Shown here piece by piece: positions 44,795-57,015 of a stretch of DNA of 64,000 bases. Position 1 is the first letter of the stretch. Each line of letters begins with the position of its first letter. The stretch is from Haematobia irritans (taxonomy: Eukaryota > Arthropoda > Insecta > Diptera > Muscidae). A model generated the notes under the pieces. The model saw only the letters and a list, made by a program, of their open reading frames with translations. It had not been told where the DNA came from and did no database searches. The translations under genes were made by a program, and so were the position numbers. The stretch is taken from assembly GCF_050003625.1 (NCBI RefSeq), contig NC_134398.1, positions 203,416,583 to 203,480,582 of the forward strand, given 5' to 3'.

Positions 44795-46020
44795 CAGCGT
44801 TGCCACAACGAAATTATATTTTGGACCAAATTTTTTCCAAAATCGGACCAAAATTCCCTCCAGCGGACCAAATTTCCAATTTCGAAGAAAAATGTCTTAA
44901 AACGTATTTTATTGTTGTACATAGTACTTTTATTAAATATAAGTAAGGTAAACCAGAAAGGACTGATATGATTTAGCGGCTGACATAGTAATCAAAACGT
45001 CGACTTATCAACTTGTTTTAAATTTTGAGAAAATAGACTTTTTGAAAAGGTCGAATTTTAAAGTCAATTTTAGTTGACATCAAAAGTCGAAATTCAATAT
45101 TACAAAAATTTGATTTAAACTTCCGGTCCATATCGGCCCATATTCTTCTATAGCTCAATCTTAATATTCCACTTCTTGTGGACATTCGAGTATTGGCGTT
45201 AAAATTGTCCAAAAAAATATAAAACCTGACCCAAGACCTAAAACGCGAAATTTTCATTCGATTTTCTGTGATTGAAATTGTATCTAATTCCACACTGAAA
45301 CAAAAAACATTCACGGTTCCATAAATTTTGTCTTTGTCCTTGTCGACTACAAGGGAAAATAATTTTATGTTTCAAATAAAAAAACGACTTTAAAATAAAG
45401 CGATAAAATATATCCCTCATATGCAAAAAAGTTGAAGAAAACTTCTAGCCTACTTTTACCATATAAATTCCTTAGATAAACTTTCAATAAATTATTTTGC
45501 TATGGTCATATATTTTTAAATGCTTTTCAGTTTTATACTCAAGATACAAAAATTCAACAATACTATAGATGATTTCATTAATTTTGCAGATTTTTTTCAG
45601 AAGTATTAAAGCCAAGTTTACTTAAGTAAAATGAAATTTTCTTTCATGTTAGGATACCCAATTTTAAGTCGAATCGTTTAACTATAAAGACAAAACGGCT
45701 TCATTGAAAAGTTTATCGTCTTTTGGACAAGGAAAAAACTTTATATCAGAGAAATTAGTCTACTGTGCTAAGCAAAATTCGCATTCGTATTTAATAACAT
45801 GAAATATTCGACCTCACGACAATATTTTTTTCAGTGCATAGATACTATTGAATATGTGATAAAAATTTTAAATACTAGAAAAAATTTATAAATATGACCA
45901 AATTTATGAAAATGGACCAAAACGGACCAAATTCCGTTTGGTCCGACCATCGGACCAAATTTAAAAATTAGAAATCTTTTGGACCAATTTTGGTCCGATC
46001 GGACCAAAATGGCAACGCTG
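44795..46020. mobile_element. hAT-type MITE (1226 bp) with 8-bp target duplication
   Basis: Inverted ends CAGCGTTGCCA and TGGCAACGCTG, flanked on both sides by GTTGCAAC (44787-44794 and 46021-46028). This fits the hAT 8-bp target pattern with T at position 2 and A at position 7. GGACCAAA motifs in both orientations cluster near both ends, resembling subterminal transposase-binding repeats. No transposase. A second MITE sits inside at 45291-45838. Confidence 0.88.
45291..45838. mobile_element. MITE, 'CACTGAAAAAAA' family, copy 1
   Basis: Begins CACACTGAAACAAAAAACAT and ends CACGACAATATTTTTTTCAG-TGCA, inverted to each other at the tips. The interior matches 62992-63643 over its length (for example TTCTTTCATGTTAGGATACC, AAAGTTTATCG.CTTTTGGAC and GACCTCACGACAATA). 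Nested inside the hAT MITE. Confidence 0.82.
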
Positions 46021-46028
46021 GTTGCAAC

Positions 46029-46570
46029 GAGAGTTCTTCCTCTTGTTCTTCATTTTATATCTGAAACTTATAAAGCAACGCATCAGGTTTATTTTGTGTG
46101 AGTGAGTGAGTATAGGTGAAAGAGCGAGAGCAGTTATCGTGACATTTACTAAATGTTGTGCGTGATAAAGTTGGAAACAAAATTTATCAAGTATTTGGTG
46201 CGTGTTAGCTTCATTCAGTTTAACAAGGATGCCCATGGTGTGTTTGAAATTGGTCGAAATTATTTTCTTAGCACCTGCAACTAAAGCACACGTTTGTGAA
46301 GAAACCATCATTAATCCTTAACCACATCCTCTTAACAACAAAAAAATGATAAATGATGTGTACGCATACATATGTTCCAAAATTACTCTGACAGATGTGT
46401 GGTGAACAATTACCTCAGAGAAGCAGCAGCAAGAAAACAATTGCAAATAGCACAATAATGATTAATTGTCCTTTAACATTTTTTTCTTATTGACATCTTC
46501 ATATTTTCAATGATTTGTTATATTCAGAAAACTAGCTTAAAACCAATAAAGTACATAAAATATAGCTTAT
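46029..46570. other. Intergenic, nothing recognised
   Basis: Contains a GTGAGTGAGTGAG stretch and GAGAG motifs but no supported gene. Confidence 0.4.
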
Positions 46571-48945
46571 TATACCCTCCACCATAGGATGGGGATATAT
46601 TAACTTTGTCATTCCGTTTGTAACACATCGAAATATTGCTATAAGACCCCATAAAGTATATATATTCTAGGTCGTGGTGAAATTCTGAGTCGATCTGAGC
46701 ATGTCCGTCCGTCCGTCCGTCTGTTGAAATCACGCTAACTTCCGAACGAAACAAGATATCGACTTGAAACTTGGCACAAGTAGTTGTTATTGATGTAGGT
46801 CGGATGGTATTGCAAATGGGCTATATCGGTCCACTTTTACGTATAGCTCCCATATAAACGGACGCCCAAATTTGGCTTGCGATTGCTCTAAGAGAAGCAA
46901 ATTTAATGCGATCCGGCTGAAATTTGGTACATGGTGTTAGTTTATGGTCTCTAACAATCATTCAAAAATTGGTCCATATCGGTCCCCTTTTACGTATAGC
47001 CCCCATATAAACGGACCCCCAAATTTGGCTTGCGATCGCTCTAAGAGAAGCAAATTTCATCCGATCCGTCTGAAATTATGTACATGGTGTTAGTATATGG
47101 TCTCTAACAACAATGCAGAAATTGGTCCATATCGGTCCATAATTACATATAGCCCTCATATAAACCGATCCCCAAATTTGGCTTGCGATCGCTCTAAGAG
47201 AAGCAAAATTCATCCGATCCGGCTGAAATTTGGTACATGGTGTTAGTATATGATCTCTAATAACCATGCAAAAATTGGTCCATATCGGTCCACTTTTACG
47301 TATAGCCCCCATATAAACGGGCCCCCAAATTTGGTTTGCGATCGCTCTAAGAGAAGCAAATTTCATCCGATCCGTCTGAAATTTGGTACATGGTATTAGT
47401 ATATGGTCTCTAACAACCATGCAAAAATTGGTCCACATCGGTCCATAATTATATATAGCCCCCATATAAACCGATCCCCCGATTTGGCTTGCGGAGCCTC
47501 TAAGAGAAGCAAATTTCATCCGATCCGCCTGAAATTTGCTACATGGTATTGGTATATGTTCTCTAATGACCATGCAAAAATTGGTCCACATCGGTCCATA
47601 ATTATATATAGCCCCCATATAAACCGATCCCCCGATTTGGCTTGCGGAGCCTCTAAGAGAAGCAAATTTCATCCGATCCGCCTGAAATTTGGTACATGGT
47701 ATTAGTATATGGTCTCTAACAACCATGCAAAAATTGGTCCACATCGGTCCATAATTATATATAGCCCCCATATAAACCGATCCCCCGATTTGGCTTGCGG
47801 AGCCTCTAAGAGAAGCAAATTTCATCCGATCCGCCTGAAATTTGCTACATGGTATTGGTATATGTTCTCTAATGACCATGCAAAAATTGGTCCACATCGG
47901 TCCATAATTATATATAGCCCCCATATAAACCGATCCCCCGATTTGGCTTGCGGAGCCTCTAAGAAACGAAAATTTCATTCGATCCTGCTGAAATTTGGTA
48001 CATGGTGTTGGTATATGTTCTCTAATGGCCATGCAAAAATTGGTCCATATCGGTCCATAATTATATATAGGCGCCATATAAATCGATTCCCAGATTTGTC
48101 CTCCGGAGGCTCTTGGAAGAGCAAAATTCATCCGATCCGGTTGAAATTTGGAACATGGTGTTAGAATGTGGTCTCTAACAAACACGCATAATTATATATA
48201 GCCCCCATATAAACCGTTCCCCAGATTTGATCTCCGGAGCCTCTTGGAGGAGCAAAATTCATCCGATTCGGTTGAAATTTGTAACGTGGTGTTAGTATAA
48301 GTCCGCTAATATCCATGCCAAAATTGGTCCATATCGGTCTATAGTTATATGTAGCCGATCCCCAATCACACAAAAATTGGTCCATATCGGTTCGTATTCA
48401 TGGTTGCCACTCGAGCCAAAAATATTCTACCAAAATTTTATTTTTATGGAAAACATTGTCAAAATGTTATTTCTATAGAAAATTTTGTCAAAATCTTATT
48501 TCTATAGAAGATTTTGTCAAAATTTTATTTCTATTGAAAATTTTGTAAAAATTTTATTTCTATAGAAAATTTTGTCAAAACTTTATTCCTATAGAACATT
48601 TTTTCCAAATTTTATTTCTATAGAAAATTTTTTTCAAATTTTACTTCTATAGAAAATGTTGTCAAAACTTTATTTTGTCAAAATTTTATTTCTATAGAAA
48701 CTTTACACTTAATTATATACGTATTTAATCGGCCTTTTTTAGTTTAATATATACTACGTATGGACTACCTTGTAATTTAGAAGACGGTGTTAGGAAGTTT
48801 TAAGATACCTTGCCATCGGCAAGTGTTACCGCAACCCAAGTAATTCGATTTGAATGACAGTTTTCAGTAGAAGTTTCTACGAAATCCATGGTGGAGGGTA
48901 CATAAGCTTCGGCCTGGCCGAACTTACGGCCGTATATACTTGTTA
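46571..48945 (-). mobile_element. DINE-like element, family B, full length, reverse
   Basis: Starts TATACCCTCCACCATAGGAT (hairpin end), with a GTCCGTCCGTCCGTCTG run (46705) and about ten 153-bp units up to 48390. It is interrupted by an A-element piece (48399-48712) and ends CGGCCTGGCCGAACTTACGG then CCGTATATACTTGTT (48903-48945). Adjacent units between 47270 and 48000 are nearly identical in pairs (306-bp spacing), so amplification is recent. The 369-codon frame at 47076-48185 arises because 153 bp is 51 codons. Confidence 0.85.
48399..48712 (-). mobile_element. A-element piece inserted in family B
   Basis: Left end CATGGTTGCCACTCGAGCCA is intact, followed by about nine monomers in reverse orientation. 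The other terminus is missing. Confidence 0.7.
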
Positions 48946-49270
48946 TTTAAATAAAATAAATACATGCATGTATATGTTTCTATTAAATGTGCGTACCAGC
49001 TTACGAAATTGTACGCTACCGACAATTTCGTTAGCATAAATGGCAATGCATTTCTTATGGGAAATTTTTCGCAAGAGGTGCATACCGGCCTTAAGAAGAT
49101 GTGTTCTCTGAAATTTTTAAAATCTGCTTAACATTGACAAGTGATATGTATGAGAGGTTATATATTTATATTCTATATACAGCACATGATCATTAATGTA
49201 ATAATTTAATCAATAGGCTTCCTTTATCTCTAATTAATCCACTTCCATACTGACTACTTTCTCACATCGT
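48946..49270. other. Intergenic / 3' flank of the peptide gene
   Basis: No gene seen. An ATTAAA on the minus strand near 49205 could serve as a poly(A) signal for the gene at 49271-49670. Confidence 0.35.
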
Positions 49271-49670
49271 TTAGGCTGCAGGAACTGCTTGCATTCCGGC
49301 CCCATGTTGTTGTAGAGACATACGGGCTGTATTAAGAATATTCTGAAATAATACCAACAAAATGAGAAATTTCGAAAGATAACCACAAAACCTTTTTTGC
49401 CATCGTTACCTTAACAGTTTCTCCACCATCTTTCAAATTTTCCTTTAGACGATCTAAAATCAAAGTTCCCAAAGCGTTTACATCCAAATTATCGGTTGGT
49501 TTATTTGTTTTCGCTGATGTATCATCTCTTTTGAGACGAGCCATATGAACCAACTAAAAAAAATTTTAGTATTTTTCAAATCTTGTTCTTGTTTTTAATT
49601 TTATAGTAAATACCTGTAGACAGCATATTAATGCGAAAAAAATTAATAGGCATTTTGCAAAATATTTCAT
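49271..49670 (-). CDS. Small secreted peptide, 90 residues, unknown family
   Basis: Three exons (minus): 49670-49614, 49553-49410, 49342-49271; 273 nt including TAA. Introns of 60 and 67 bp are GT-AG and both in phase 0 (CAG|gtattt...tttttag|TTG; AAG|gtaacg...atttcag|AAT). Residues 1-20 form a textbook signal peptide (MKYFAKCLLIFFALICCLQ). A dibasic KR at 27-28 could release a ~62-residue mature peptide. Residues ~37-75 alternate hydrophobic and charged positions (LGTLILDRLKENLKD, VKNILNTARMSLQQ), as in amphipathic helices. There are no Cys residues beyond the signal region. I do not recognise the family. The gene is too short to be obvious from single reading frames; splice structure and signal peptide are the main support. 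Confidence 0.8.
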
Positions 49671-49839
49671 TTTTTTGTAATATTTTTATTTTTGTCAACG
49701 TTAAAGCTGTACTGATTATAAGAATCGCAAAGTTCAGACTGCAATAAATCATCCATGCCATACATTCTCATTGAGATTATATTTCATGATGTGGAGCATT
49801 GAAGATTTTTATGAACGTTGTCTCTCTTTTTCTTACAAT

Positions 49840-49915
49840 ACCTACGATAGTATGGAGGGTGTTATAAATCTGCCGTTGCATTTGTAACAAGTCGAAATAT
49901 CATCAACGACTACGC
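49840..49915 (-). repeat. Degenerate DINE-like terminus
   Basis: ATGGAGGGTGTTATAA, then GTTGCATTTGTAACAAGTCG and AAATATCAT resemble the TATACCC-end block of families B and C. Only ~75 bp remain. Confidence 0.45.
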
Positions 49916-50105
49916 AAAAAAAAATAATAATTTTGGATACAATCAAGAAATTTATTTATACAATTAATTTTTAATTGAAATGTCTTCGTTGTTAGAATTT
50001 TTTTATGACCTATTTGTTCAAGCTTTGAATTTTTTTACTAGGATTTTTGGTCTCAAGATGTCTTCAATCAAATTAATTATAGTATCAATCACCAAAGTTA
50101 TTTAA
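49916..50105. mobile_element. MITE, 'CAATCAC' family, partial copy
   Basis: Shares ACAATTAATTTTTAATTGAA, TGTCTTCAATCAA and GTATCAATCACCAAAGTTAT with the more complete copy at 52307-52529; truncated by the DINE-like element at 50106. Confidence 0.6.
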
Positions 50106-51196
50106 AAAACAAGTAAGGAAAGTCTAAAGTCGGGCGGGGCCGACCATATTATACCCTGCACCACTTTGTAGATCTAAATGTTCGATACCATATCACATCC
50201 GTCAAATGTGTTGGGTGCTATATATATAAAGGTTTGTCCCAAATACTTACATTTAAATATCACTCGATTTGGACAGAATTTGATAGACTTTTACAAAATC
50301 TATAGACTCAAAATTTAAGTTGGCTAATGCACTAGGGTGGAACACAATTTTAGTAAAAGAAAAATATGGGAAACATTTAAATCTGAAGCAATTTTAAGGA
50401 AACTTCGCAAAAGTTTATTTATGATTTATCGCTCGATATATATGTATCAGAAGTTTAGGAAAATTAGAGTCATTTTTACAACTTTTCGACTAAGCAGTGG
50501 CGATTTAACAAGGAAAATGTTGGTATTTTGACCATTTTTGTCGAAATCAGAAAAACATATATATGGGAGCTATATCTAAATCTGAACCGATTTGAATAAA
50601 ATTTGGTACACATGACTATATTACTAATTGTACTCCTAGTGCAAAATTTCATCCAAATTGGGCCAAAACTCTGGCTTCTGGGGCCATATAAGTCCATATC
50701 GGGCGAAAAATATATATGGAAGCTATATCTAAATCTGAACCGATTTCAATCAAATTGGGCACACATAACTATACTACCAATTGTACTCCTTGTGCAAAAT
50801 TTCAAGCTGATCGGGTTAAAACTCTGGCTTCTGGGTCCATATTAGTGCATATCGGGCGAAAGATATGTATGGGAGATATATCTAAATCTCAACCAATTTC
50901 TTCCAAAATCAATAGATTTCTATTCTGACCCAAATTAGGGACATGTGCCAAATTTGAAGGCGATTGGACTTAAATTGCGACCTAGACTTTGATCACAAAA
51001 ATGTGTTCACAGACAGACGGACGGACGGAGCGACGGACGGACGGACAGACGGACATGGTTATATCGACTCAGGGACCCACCCTGAGCATTATTGCCAAAG
51101 ACATCATGTGTCTATCTCGTCTCCTTCTGGGTGTTACAAACATATGCACTAACTTATAATACCCTGTTCCACTGTGTGGCGCAGGGTATAAAAAGG
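50106..51196 (-). mobile_element. DINE-like element, family E copy 1
   Basis: Left end AACAAGTAAGGAAAGTCTAA then GTCGGGCGGGGCCGACCATA (hairpin) and TATACCCTGCACCA. Two to three ~153-bp units carry GGAGCTATATCTAAATCTGA and TCCATATCGGGCGAAA. A GACGGACGG microsatellite lies at 51017-51052, and the right end is TACCCTGTTCCACTGTGTGG-CGCAGGGTATAAAA. Its text is the reverse complement of family D. Confidence 0.78.
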
Positions 51197-52130
51197 TGTG
51201 TAAAGGAATGGGGGTCGCTTATATGGGGGCTAAATTCAATTATGAACTTGATATGGACCAATTTTTGTGTGATTGGGGATCGATTTAACCAAGGGCTATA
51301 TGTAACTATAGACCGATATGGACCTAGTTGGACATGGTTAACGGCCACATACTAACATACTAACCAAGAGGCTCCAAAACCAAATTTCGGGATCGGTTTA
51401 CATGGGGGCTATATATAATTATAGACTGATATGGACAAATACCTGCATGGTTGTTAGAGACCATATACTTACACCACGTTCTAAATTTCAATCGAATGAA
51501 TTTTGCTTATCCAAAAGGCACCGGAAGTCAAATCTGGGGATCGTTTTATATGGGGGCTATATATAATTATGGACCGATTTGGACCAATTTTTGCATGGTG
51601 GTTAGATACCATATACTAACACCATGTACCAAATTTCAGCCGGATCGGATGAAAGTTGTTTCTCTTAGAGGCTCCGCAAGCCAAATCTGGGGATCGGTTT
51701 ATATGGGGGCTATATATAATTATGGACCGATGTGGACCAATTTTTGCATAGTTGTTAGTGACCATATATGTATACCATGTATCAAATTTCGTCCGGATCG
51801 GATGAAATTTTCTTCTCTTAGATGATCCGCAAGCCAAATCTGGGGGTCCGTTTATATGGGGGCTATACGTAGAAGTGGACCGATATAGCCCATTTGCAAT
51901 ACCATCCGACCTACATTAATAACAACTACTTGCGCCAAGTTTCAAGTCAACAGTTTCTTTCGTTCGGAAGTTAGCGTGAATTCAACAGACGGACGGACGG
52001 ACATTCTTAGATCGACTCAGAATTTCACCACGACCCAGAATATGTATACTTTATGGGATCTTAGAGCAATATTTCGATGTGTTATAAACGGAATGACAAA
52101 GTTAATAACCCTCCATTCTATGGGGGGTTA
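51197..52130 (+). mobile_element. DINE-like family B fragment
   Basis: Starts inside the element, directly after the family-E terminus (GGGGGTCGCTTATATGGGGG). It has about four 153-bp units, a GACGGACGGACGG run (51990) and a decayed right end CCATTCTATGGGGGGTTA. It presumably lost its left part to the family-E insertion. Confidence 0.75.
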
Positions 52131-52306
52131 CGTCTTAAATGGATTTTCGAGGCTTTTCCTTACGAAATTTTGATGTTGAGATTTTTATGAATTAACCCAA
52201 ACATCCTTTTGTATCCATTGCAATGAAAATCAGGAGAGAACCCTGTTTACCTGCTACAGAAAATTTCCGTTGCATATTTTCAGGCGATACAATGGCTTGT
52301 GGCATA

Positions 52307-52529
52307 CACACAAAAAATAATTTTTAGATTCAATCACGAAATTTAGTGAAGTGTCTTCAATCACAGAAATGATTGTACCAATCACCGAAGTCAATAAAAA
52401 AATTAATTGAACCATTTATTTTTTGTGATTGATTTTTGTTTTAATTAAACAATTTTTAATTGAATATTTTGAAGAATTCAATTACAATTTTAATTGGAAA
52501 TATTTTGGTGAAATCTTTTTCTGTGTGTG
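52307..52529. mobile_element. MITE, 'CAATCAC' family, best copy
   Basis: Ends ACACACAAAAAATAATTTTT and the complement of GAAATCTTTTTCTGTGTGTG are loosely inverted. The interior is rich in TTAATT and CAATCAC. Related copies lie at 31280-31470 and 49916-50105. Confidence 0.65.
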
Positions 52530-53844
52530 GTAGGAGAAAAACTGCATAAAATCATAGCGCTTAAGTTCGATTATATATTATTTCCATAATATTAATGGGT
52601 TCCGGTGTTGTAAAGCTTATTAATATATGGTACAACATGGCAAAGAGTGGCACAAAAATTTTAAAAACGACAGTTAGTGGCTCAAAAGTGTCAACGATGC
52701 CACTTTGTCACTAAAGTAGCTCAACGTAACATTGTCCTGCAGTCAAAATATCGAAAAATGTGTAGCTCAACGTAACACTGTCCTACAGTCAAAATATCGA
52801 AAAATGTGGAAAACGTAGCATACTTTTAGAAAATGTAATAATTTTCACATCATATTATTTAAAGCCTTTAACTATTAATTAATGACTTGGGTCAAATCGA
52901 CTTTGGGCTAATCGACTTTTGAAAATCGAGTCAATTGAGCGAAGACGGACGAACACCTATGGCTAAATCAATTTAGAAAGTCATTTGACCTCATATCATT
53001 GAATGCTGTAGAAAAGCCGCTCAGCAGTACTTCTACGGTACGTATCAGAGACTTTTGCATTAGCACCTAATAATATTTCAAATCCATAATGAAGGGTATA
53101 TGAGCTTCGACAAGACCGATATAAGAGTCGATTGTACTTTTTGCCATTAGATTCTCTTGGAATTATATGCTCTCTATATTTGGGGGATTTCCAAAGAATT
53201 TATTTATAGTTTACAGCCTAATCCCCTTTTCGAAGAAAGATTAAATTAATTTTATATAATATAAGAATAAAATATTACTACGGGTTTGGCTACAGTGACC
53301 ATGTGGGAGCATGAAATGAGTAATAAGTGTCTGTGTCTGAAATTATTACGAAATCATATTTAGCAGATTCATTTTTTAAAAGCATTTTACCACAATGTCT
53401 AGTTCGAGCATGCAATTGATAATAAATGTGATTAACTTTAAATTAGGAAAAATCGGCTCAAGCTTTAATATAGCTTTCATATCATAAGACTAAAATTTGT
53501 CATTGTAAATATGAGGGTCATTTCCTAAGCAATACATTTTTTTTTGAGATTCACAATAAACACTTTCATTACTACATGTTATTTTTGTTGTATTTAGTCT
53601 TAAGAAAAACATTTATAAACGTTATCGATTATATTTAATTGTTCTTAAATGAAATTAAATCAATTAATTATACTGATCAGCCTAGAAGTATGCTATACTT
53701 TTTCTATTAATTATAATGAAAGAAAAGAGGGAATTAATGCCTTCCAATCATGGGATTGGATTTTATAAAATTTTAATTACAACCAAAACCTTATAAGTAT
53801 ATATAAAATAGGGACCTTACCTATGGGTTCAATTCCAAACTCGC
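52530..53844. other. Intergenic, with a 46-bp tandem duplication
   Basis: No gene seen. TAGCTCAACGTAACATTGTC... is duplicated in tandem at 52717-52762 and 52763-52808 with two changes. At 53085-53135 a decayed family-B terminus is recognisable (GAAGGGTATATGAGCTTCGA). Confidence 0.5.
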
Positions 53845-53852
53845 TTAACCTC

Positions 53853-55329
53853 CACGACTGCCACTCGTGCCAAAAATAATCTACCAAAATTTTAAGAAAT
53901 TTTTACCACAATCTAACAAATTAAAAAAGCTTATTCTGAAGTTGTTGATCAAATTTTTGTGGTTAAAAATTATATTATATGGAATTTATTGAATATTTTG
54001 TTACAATTTTTTTTTCTATAAACAATTTTCTCAAAATGTTATTTCTATAGAAAATTTTGTCAAAATTTTATTTCTAAAAAAAATTTTCCCAAAATTGTAT
54101 TTCCATAGAAAATTTTTTCAAAATTGTATTTCCATAGAAAATTTTCTAAAAATTTTATTTCTATAGAAAATTTTCTAAAAATTTTATTTCTATAGAAAAT
54201 TTTGTCAAAATTATATTTCTATAAAAAATTTTCTATTAAAAATTTTCTCAAAATTGTATTTCTATAGAAATTTTTCTCAAAATTGTATTTCCATAGAAAA
54301 TTTTCTAAAAATTTTATTTCTATAGAAAATTTTGTCAAGAGTTTATTTCTGTAGAAAATATAGTCAAAATTTTCTTTCTATAGAAAATTTTGTCAAAATT
54401 TTATTTCTATAGAAAATTTTGTCAAAATTTTATTTCTATAGAAAATTTTGTCAAAATTTTATTTCTATAGAAAATTTTGTCAAAATTTTATTTCAATAGA
54501 AAATTTTGTCAAAATTTTATTTCAATAGAAAATTTTGTCAAAATTTTATTTCAATAGAAAATTTTGTCAAAAGTTTATTTCTATAGAAAATTTTGTCAAA
54601 ATTTTATTTCTATTAAAAACTTTCTCAAAATTTTATTTCCATAGAAAATTTTCTCAAAATTGTATTTCCATAGAACATTTTCTAAAAATTTTATTTCCAT
54701 AGAAAATTTTCTAAAAATTTTATTTCTATAGAAAATTTTGTCAAAATTTTATTTCAATAGAAAATTCTGTCAAAATTTTATTTCTATAGAAAATTTTGTC
54801 AAAATTTTATTTGTATAGAAAATTTTTTCAAAATTTTATTTCTGTAGAAAATTTTGTCAAAATTTTATTTCTGTAGAAAATTTTGTCAAAATTTTATTTC
54901 TATAGAAAATTTTGTCAAAATTTTATTTCAATAGAATATTTTGTCAAAATTGTATTTCTATAGAAAATTTTGTCAAAATTTTAGTTCTATAGAAAATTTT
55001 CTAAACATTTTATTTCTATATTGAATTATGTCAACATTTTATTTCTATAGAAAATTTTGTCAACATTTTATTTCTAATGAAAATTTTGTCAAAATTGTAT
55101 TTCTATAGAAAATTTTCCAAAAATTTTATTTCTATAGAAAATGTTGTCAAATATTTATTACAAAATTTTGTAACATAGAACATTTTCGCAAAATTTTATT
55201 TCTATAGAAAATTTGTACCTCTTATTGGAGAGGAACAAAATCTACCAAAACATCAAGAATTCTACCAATCTACAAAACAGTAAAAAATCTACAATTTTTG
55301 GTAGAATTCTACCAACTGTGGCATCCGTG
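53853..55329 (-). mobile_element. A element, complete, with 8-bp target duplication
   Basis: Left end CACGACTGCCACTCGTGCCA and right end CCAACTGTGGCATCCGTG, inverted at the tips. Flanks TTAACCTC (53845-53852) and TTTACCTC (55330-55337) match at 7 of 8 positions. About 45 monomers (TTTTGTCAAAATTTTATTTC) lie between. Next to the right end are two copies of GAATTCTACCAA within ~50 bp, a block also seen at 21.06 kb. This is the clearest full-length example in the window. Confidence 0.85.
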
Positions 55330-55488
55330 TTTACCTCACACATTCATATGTATTTTGATGTAAAATATGATGGATGGTGACATATGTTGAAATTCTGATT
55401 GTAGCGAGTAGTCCCGACTGCTATTAGCCGTGTAATTAATTAAAAAAATTTATAAAAATATATTTTTGCTCGTGGCGGTAACTTTCGA

Positions 55489-55670
55489 TATTTTAGAAAT
55501 TTGGAAAAATTGATTTTCGAGTTTTCGACTCTTTTAAAAATTTAAATTTATTTTAGAAATTTTGAAAAATTGATTTTCGAGTTTTCGACTCTTTTAAAAA
55601 TTTAAATTTATTGTAGAAATTTTGAAAAATTGATTTTCGAGTTTTCGACTTTTTTAAAAATTTTAAAATA
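55489..55670. repeat. Three tandem 60-bp units
   Basis: TTGATTTTCGAGTTTTCGAC recurs at 55511, 55571 and 55631 within nearly identical 60-bp units. Confidence 0.9.
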
Positions 55671-57015
55671 TTCATGGGATGTAGGGTCCAGATCTGTGAT
55701 CAACATTGATGAGGGGGGCAACATTTTGGGATTGAAATAAAATGATTTCACAATTAAAAAACCTCTTAGCCTAGTGGAGTAATGTTTAACCCCCAAAATA
55801 ATACCCTGTATCCGTTTCTAGTCCAAATGCTCCTTCGGATGCCGTGGAATGAAGACGAGCTATGTTTTTTTTTTGTAAATTTTGACGATTCGCTGTTCTT
55901 CTTTTTTTATTCTAAACATGATTTATTATACTGAACTGATTTCCGAAAAATCCCAAAAAAAAAAATATCCTCAATTTGGTGAAAAATCCCTAATACTGGC
56001 ATCATTGATCGACAAGGAGTGGATGTCGGTCCAACCTTACCATCACTTTTTCGATCATTTCTGGCGTTGTTACCGTTTTGGTTTCCGTCTACATTTTGTC
56101 TTTACTGCCTCGGAAGGTTATTTTTTTTTTTGAGCGTATATTAAACTTATCATATATGCTATAACATCTACAGATCCTTTTGATCCAAGTTAGTTAACCT
56201 TCATGACCATAGGGGTTCTAACTTCATACAACCACACACAAAAATTGTCAATATAGGTACATAGATTACAAATATACTCCCGGATCCACTGTGGATATTT
56301 TTAAATAGATTTCATTATTTTGTTTCAATATAGACACTTCAATAGTTTCTTTCAATATTTTGCTTTATTATTTTTCTTTTTTACATTTGGCCCAGAACCA
56401 TCCGACAAAATTATCTCTTAAAAATTCTAATTTTAGACAAATATTATATGCGTAGTTCAAAGTTAAACTAACAATATAAATATTTGGTAAATTTTGATAT
56501 TTTTAAAATACTATATTCATTGAAATAGCATAGCATTATATAGAACATCAAAAAAACGCGTGCTATTCTGTGACTTATGATATTGATAAGAATATTCAGA
56601 CAGGTTCACATATTAAAATAAATAGACACTTTTACAATTAAAAAAAAATCAAAATTTGTTATAAATGTCTCATCAATTTAGTTTGTAAATTTCAACTTTT
56701 ATGTTGTGCAACATTTTACATATTGGAATAAAGTCTAGATTAGAACTTGTGTTTGTTGGAACGAAAACAAAATACTTGTATTAATAATTTTAGAATTTCC
56801 AGGAAAAGAAATGATTCTGTTATTGCTTATCACTGTGTTTTGCATACAGAATTCGTATTTTTGATAATGACGTTATTTTACCCAAGGTTAATACACCCAA
56901 AGAAAAAATACTTTCTACGGAACGAACGAAGTTTTAAACAAATGAAATTCGTCATTGTTATGAAAGTTTATTTAAGAGAAAATTATAAAAAGCGTGGAGA
57001 AAATTATTCCTAATA
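55671..57015. other. Intergenic, nothing recognised
   Basis: Short frames only. I see no splice-supported gene or known repeat. Confidence 0.4.

Noticed and set aside
47076..48185. 369-codon frame as a repeat protein gene
   Set aside because: It comes from 153-bp units of a DINE-like element, other strand and frames are also open, and other copies of the same units are broken.
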